DNA of 8,663 nt from Desulfobacteraceae bacterium (GTDB taxonomy: Bacteria > Desulfobacterota > Desulfobacteria > Desulfobacterales > Desulfosalsimonadaceae): the NCBI GenBank assembly GCA_007131845.1, contig SLPT01000292.1, positions 1-8,663 of the forward strand. The letters are read 5' to 3'. The notes beneath the pieces are model-generated. The model had not been told where the DNA came from. It made no database searches and saw only the letters and a program-made list of their open reading frames with translations. A program made the position numbers and the translations under genes. Below, in pieces: positions 6,753-8,663 of the stretch. The number at the start of each line of letters is the position of its first letter. Within the stretch, counting starts at the first letter, position 1.

Positions 6753-6782
6753 TTTATACCAAAAGGACAATCCTCATTGCAA
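6753..6782 (-). promoter_or_regulatory. Probable promoter of the lnt-prfB operon
   Basis: On the minus strand TTGCAA (6782-6777) and TATAAA (6758-6753) are separated by 18 bases, close to the sigma-70 consensus (4/6 and 5/6). Transcription would start near 6745, leaving a leader of about 65 nt. The -10 sits inside a 12-bp palindrome, GGTATAAATACC (6749-6760), which could be an operator. A lone TTGACA (6725-6720) also lies in the leader but lacks a good -10. Confidence 0.45.
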
Positions 6783-6877
6783 GCGAAGAAATACTGCGTC
6801 CCGGGGCAATCGCATGGATATTTCTCGGCGGAAACCAGAGATGAATCCCTGAAAGGATCCGACAGCAAAGCCGTGAA

Positions 6878-7024
6878 ATCGCTATCGGGATCGGGATCGA
6901 AACTGTGTCAGCATGCAGGAGGCAAGACATGAACGTTGATCCTGAGAAGTCGGAAAGAGCCTGGAGCAGCAGCATAAAAAATGCCGATCCCGATAGCAAT
7001 CCCGATCCCGATCCCGATAGCGAT
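6878..7024. repeat. 22-nt perfect inverted repeat built of ATCGGG/CCCGAT hexamers
   Basis: Positions 6878-6899 (ATCGCTATCGGG and further ATCGGG units) are the exact reverse complement of 7003-7024, with a 103-nt spacer. The 13-mer CGATCCCGATAGC occurs twice on the right side (6985-6997 and 7009-7021), so the left arm has two alternative partners. The repeated unit is hexameric. This is either a large stem-loop or a dispersed intergenic repeat; a role is not evident. Confidence 0.75.
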
Positions 7025-7168
7025 AAAATCAGATGCCGGGTCAAGTCAGGAGGCAACAACTGCTTACATGCTGTTTCACCGCACCGCCTCCTGCGCCGGG
7101 ACAGCAGACAGCTGTCCGGCGGAACGTGGTACACCGTGAGACAGTATGGGACAGCCGGACCCAGCTGA
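6929..7168 (+). CDS. Doubtful small ORF (79 aa) with Asp-Pro repeat
   Basis: ATG at 6929 follows a consensus AGGAGG (6917-6922) six bases upstream, and the frame stays open for 79 codons. The predicted chain starts MNVDPEKSER and contains an acidic stretch DPDSNPDPDPDSD that is simply the translation of the CCCGAT hexamer repeat. The remainder is arginine- and serine-rich without a recognisable domain, membrane segment or signal peptide. It lies on the plus strand, opposite to the neighbouring genes, inside the inverted repeat. The strong ribosome-binding site argues for it; the repeat-derived and unremarkable composition argues against. I lean towards non-coding. Confidence 0.22.
   Translation: MNVDPEKSERAWSSSIKNADPDSNPDPDPDSDKIRCRVKSGGNNCLHAVSPHRLLRRDSRQLSGGTWYTVRQYGTAGPS
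7094..7121. repeat. GC-rich hairpin CGCCGGGACAG / CTGTCCGGCG
   Basis: CGCCGGGACAG (7094-7104) pairs with CTGTCCGGCG (7112-7121) with one bulged G and a loop of seven bases. There is no U run after it on either strand, so it is not a standard terminator. The block AGACAG or GGACAGC recurs nearby, up to about 7170. Confidence 0.4.
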
Positions 7169-7176
7169 CAGGTGGT

Positions 7177-7353
7177 TAGGTCCTAAGAGAAAACCAGGAT
7201 TTTTTGTTATAGTAAAAAAATAACTTCTTGATTTTACTTAATACTTAACCACTAAAACTTAACACTGCCTGTAAAAAAGACTTTTTTTACAGGCTTATCG
7301 AATTTGAGCCGGACGCAGAGATTGGCAAAAAGACGGTTTTCGTTCAGGCACTA
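7177..7353. repeat. Second, 177-bp copy of the MITE-like element, inverted
   Basis: The right end (7334-7353), read on the minus strand, is identical over 20 bases to the left end of the 3031 element, and the match runs 53 bp to 7301 with about two differences. The left end (7177-7206) aligns with the other end of that element, with AAAACCAGGATTTTT preserved and a decayed tip (TAGGTCC for TAGTGCC). TA bounds both sides. The interior is AT-rich and unrelated to the nested palindrome of the first copy, so the two share ends but not cores. It lies 43 bp downstream of tRNA-Pro. Confidence 0.7.
7268..7293. terminator. Hairpin CCTGTAAAAAA / TTTTTTACAGG, possible terminator
   Basis: An exact 11-bp stem (7268-7278 with 7283-7293) around the loop GACT. 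The A and U runs are inside the stem, so the fold could act weakly on either strand. It sits within the repeat element, downstream of tRNA-Pro on the minus strand, where it could end the tRNA transcript. Confidence 0.35.
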
Positions 7354-7396
7354 ATTAACACGAAGCGCCGCGACGGCACTGGGGGAGATGCAATGC

Positions 7397-7473
7397 TGGT
7401 CGGGGCGGCAGGATTTGAACCTGCGGCTTCCTGCTCCCAAAGCAGGCGCGCTACCAGGCTGCGCTACGCCCCG
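7397..7473 (-). tRNA. tRNA-Pro (anticodon TGG)
   Basis: On the minus strand the cloverleaf is complete. The acceptor stem CGGGGCG pairs with CGCCCCG, followed by discriminator A (7400) and an encoded CCA (7399-7397). The anticodon stem CCTGC/GCAGG frames loop TTTGGGA, with anticodon TGG at 7439-7437, reading proline CCN codons. The T arm is GCAGG TTTGAAT CCTGC. Total 77 nt including CCA. Confidence 0.97.
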
Positions 7474-7534
7474 ATATCAAAGATTCGCACTCCTATTATC
7501 ATTGTTTGGAATCATCATCAAGCGCTAATTTCGC

Positions 7535-7571
7535 CCTGCCACGCCGCCCGGTCACCGGGCGGCGTGGCAGG
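7535..7571. terminator. Perfect 17-bp GC-rich hairpin downstream of the amidase gene
   Basis: CCTGCCACGCCGCCCGG (7535-7551) and its exact complement (7555-7571) flank a TCA loop. It lies 32 bp past the amidase stop on the minus strand, between that gene and tRNA-Pro. Neither strand has a U run after the stem, so it is not a textbook intrinsic terminator. Its strength and position still suggest transcript termination or 3'-end protection. Confidence 0.5.
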
Positions 7572-7603
7572 CAACCAAATCAAAGACTTGATCACGGAGG
7601 AAA

Positions 7604-8377
7604 TTACCGGTTATTATCCTTTTCTTTGAGAAAAGCGGCAATCCCGGCTGCAATATCGCCGGCCACCGTCCGGATGAACTCTTCACGACCATATTTCGAT
7701 GCACTCGGCGGATGGGTCAGATGTCCCGCTTCGACCAGCACGGCGGGCATGTTTGCACCTGACAGCAGAGGAAGCGGCGCACCCATAACATCGACTGCGT
7801 CTCCTGCTGCACCCGCTTCCAGGTGCCGCGCGATTGTGGCGGCCAGATCTGCTGCATCCGCGATATGCCGCTGCTGGATTCGATTCCATTCAAACGGTGA
7901 CCGGTCTGCATGGGAAAGATCCCGTATGCCGGTTTTCCGAAGGTCGTGGTAGACGCTCCATCCGTCAACGGCGCTTCTGCGGCTCCCCCCTGTATGCAGG
8001 CTGACGAAAAGCGCCGCCTTCCGGGCATTGGCCATCGATACCCGGGATGAAAGATCGACGCTGTAGTCCCCGGTTCGTGTAAGAAAAACCGTAAAATCTT
8101 CCCCGAGCCGGTCGGCTAAAGCCTTTGCGAGCAAAAGGGTGACATCCTTTTCCATAACCCCTCCCGGCCCCGTCACCCCCGTATCATGGCCGCCGTGGCC
8201 GGGATCGAGAGCAATGACCGGCGCCGGCGCAGAGCCGGACGTTTCAGCGTATAACGGCCGGATGGTTGCGAAAGACTGAAACAATATGACGGCAGCAAGA
8301 ATACAGCCAATCACGCCCCGCAAGACCGGCGATGCGCCGGGTGCACCAGGCAGGAGGCGGCCGCGTGGCCACGCCAT
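7604..8377 (-). CDS. N-acetylmuramoyl-L-alanine amidase (Amidase_3), membrane-anchored or secreted
   Basis: Zinc amidase cutting the bond between N-acetylmuramic acid and L-alanine in peptidoglycan, in the periplasm. Counting from ATG at 8377 (257 aa), a basic N-terminal stretch and hydrophobic segment at about 19-38 form an uncleaved anchor or signal peptide. The catalytic domain starts with VIALDPGHGGHDTG (zinc H61), continues with E76 in MEKDV and H128 in FVSLHTG, and has the catalytic glutamate E216 in VLVEAGHLTHP. The family's SIHANA reads SLHTGG. The domain is about 180 residues, normal for the family, with no AMIN or SPOR domain, so AmiC-like divisome targeting is not indicated. The start is uncertain: TTG at 8419 has AAGG ten bases upstream and would add 14 residues, while ATG at 8377 has only a weak site. 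Confidence 0.88.
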   Translation of the reverse strand: MAWPRGRLLPGAPGASPVLRGVIGCILAAVILFQSFATIRPLYAETSGSAPAPVIALDPGHGGHDTGVTGPGGVMEKDVTLLLAKALADRLGEDFTVFLTRTGDYSVDLSSRVSMANARKAALFVSLHTGGSRRSAVDGWSVYHDLRKTGIRDLSHADRSPFEWNRIQQRHIADAADLAATIARHLEAGAAGDAVDVMGAPLPLLSGANMPAVLVEAGHLTHPPSASKYGREEFIRTVAGDIAAGIAAFLKEKDNNR

Positions 8378-8419
8378 AATATCCGGATGTTTCCCTGTTT
8401 TTGCTTGACACTGTTCCAA

Positions 8420-8577
8420 ATTAATATTACCTTACACGCCAAATAAATATTTTTTCTATGATCTCAATAAGTTGATACGAAACAATCGCATCCGGCGGGC
8501 ACAGGATGACAAATCGACCCGGCTGCCCGTTTTAATTACTTACTGAAACGGAAATGAAAAATAAAGCGATTTTGCAT
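8420..8577. other. Divergent intergenic region between amidase and tRNA-Leu
   Basis: About 160 bp, AT-rich near 8420-8470 on the amidase side. It must hold the promoters of the amidase (minus) and tRNA-Leu (plus). I see no clear -35/-10 pair for either; TTGAGA (8467-8462, minus) has only a poor -10 partner. No ORF, repeat or strong hairpin is seen. Confidence 0.4.
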
Positions 8578-8663
8578 GCGAGAGTGGCGGAACTGGTAGA
8601 CGCACTGGACTTAGGATCCAGCTCTTCCTAAGAGTGGGAGTTCGAGTCTCCCCTCTCGCACCA
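8578..8663 (+). tRNA. tRNA-Leu (anticodon TAG)
   Basis: A complete type II tRNA ending at the last base of the window. The acceptor stem GCGAGAG (8578-8584) pairs with CTCTCGC (8653-8659), followed by discriminator A and encoded CCA (8661-8663). The anticodon stem CTGGA/TCCAG frames loop CTTAGGA with anticodon TAG (8612-8614), reading leucine CUN codons. A long variable arm (CTCTT CCT AAGAG) and T arm GGGAG TTCGAGT CTCCC confirm leucine. Confidence 0.98.

Noticed and set aside
6985..7021. CRISPR-like short direct repeats (CGATCCCGATAGC twice)
   Set aside because: Only two copies 24 bases apart, made of a simple hexamer, with no spacers of uniform length and no cas genes.
6754..7134. Minus-strand ORF of 126 codons in the intergenic region
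   Set aside because: It reads the hexamer repeat as GSGSG and PIPIPI, has no ribosome-binding site I can see, no recognisable domain, and overlaps the probable lnt promoter.
8419..8577. Clear promoter for tRNA-Leu or the amidase
   Set aside because: No -35/-10 pair with acceptable match and spacing was found on either strand, so none is annotated.

Overview
The window looks like core chromosome of a Gram-negative, moderately GC-rich bacterium, most likely a Desulfobacterota (deltaproteobacterial) lineage. That assignment is inference. It rests on an apolipoprotein N-acyltransferase (outer-membrane lipoprotein maturation), a frameshift-controlled release factor 2 gene, tRNAs with encoded CCA ends, and intergenic palindromic repeats that, from memory, resemble ones seen in sulfate-reducer genomes. 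No phage, plasmid, CRISPR or defence module is visible.

All protein genes with a recognised product lie on the minus strand. Read in the direction of transcription from the right: an N-acetylmuramoyl-L-alanine amidase (7604-8377, possibly starting at 8419), then tRNA-Pro(TGG). Next comes about 720 bp without a confident gene, holding a degenerate repeat element, a 22-nt inverted repeat, one doubtful small ORF and a probable promoter. After that runs a tightly packed series: lnt, prfB (overlapping lnt by 14 bp and needing a +1 frameshift) and an HD-domain phosphohydrolase-like gene. A 301-bp repeat element follows the HD stop codon, and beyond it lie a fused thiE-thiL gene, a small PPC/DUF296 gene and manC, which is cut by the left window edge. 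tRNA-Leu(TAG) is on the plus strand and ends exactly at the right edge.

The series mixes lipoprotein acylation, translation termination, a putative phosphohydrolase, thiamine diphosphate synthesis, a small trimer-type PPC protein and GDP-mannose synthesis. The spacing suggests co-transcription, but there is no single pathway. The ThiE-ThiL fusion makes sense internally: ThiE makes thiamine phosphate and ThiL phosphorylates it to thiamine diphosphate.

The most unusual non-coding features are two copies, in opposite orientation, of a TA-bounded element with terminal inverted repeats. One copy carries further nested palindromes and begins one base after the HD stop codon, so it would be transcribed inside the operon. 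I see no wholly new multi-gene system here. The fusion, the nested repeat element and the structured 6878-7024 region are the best leads.
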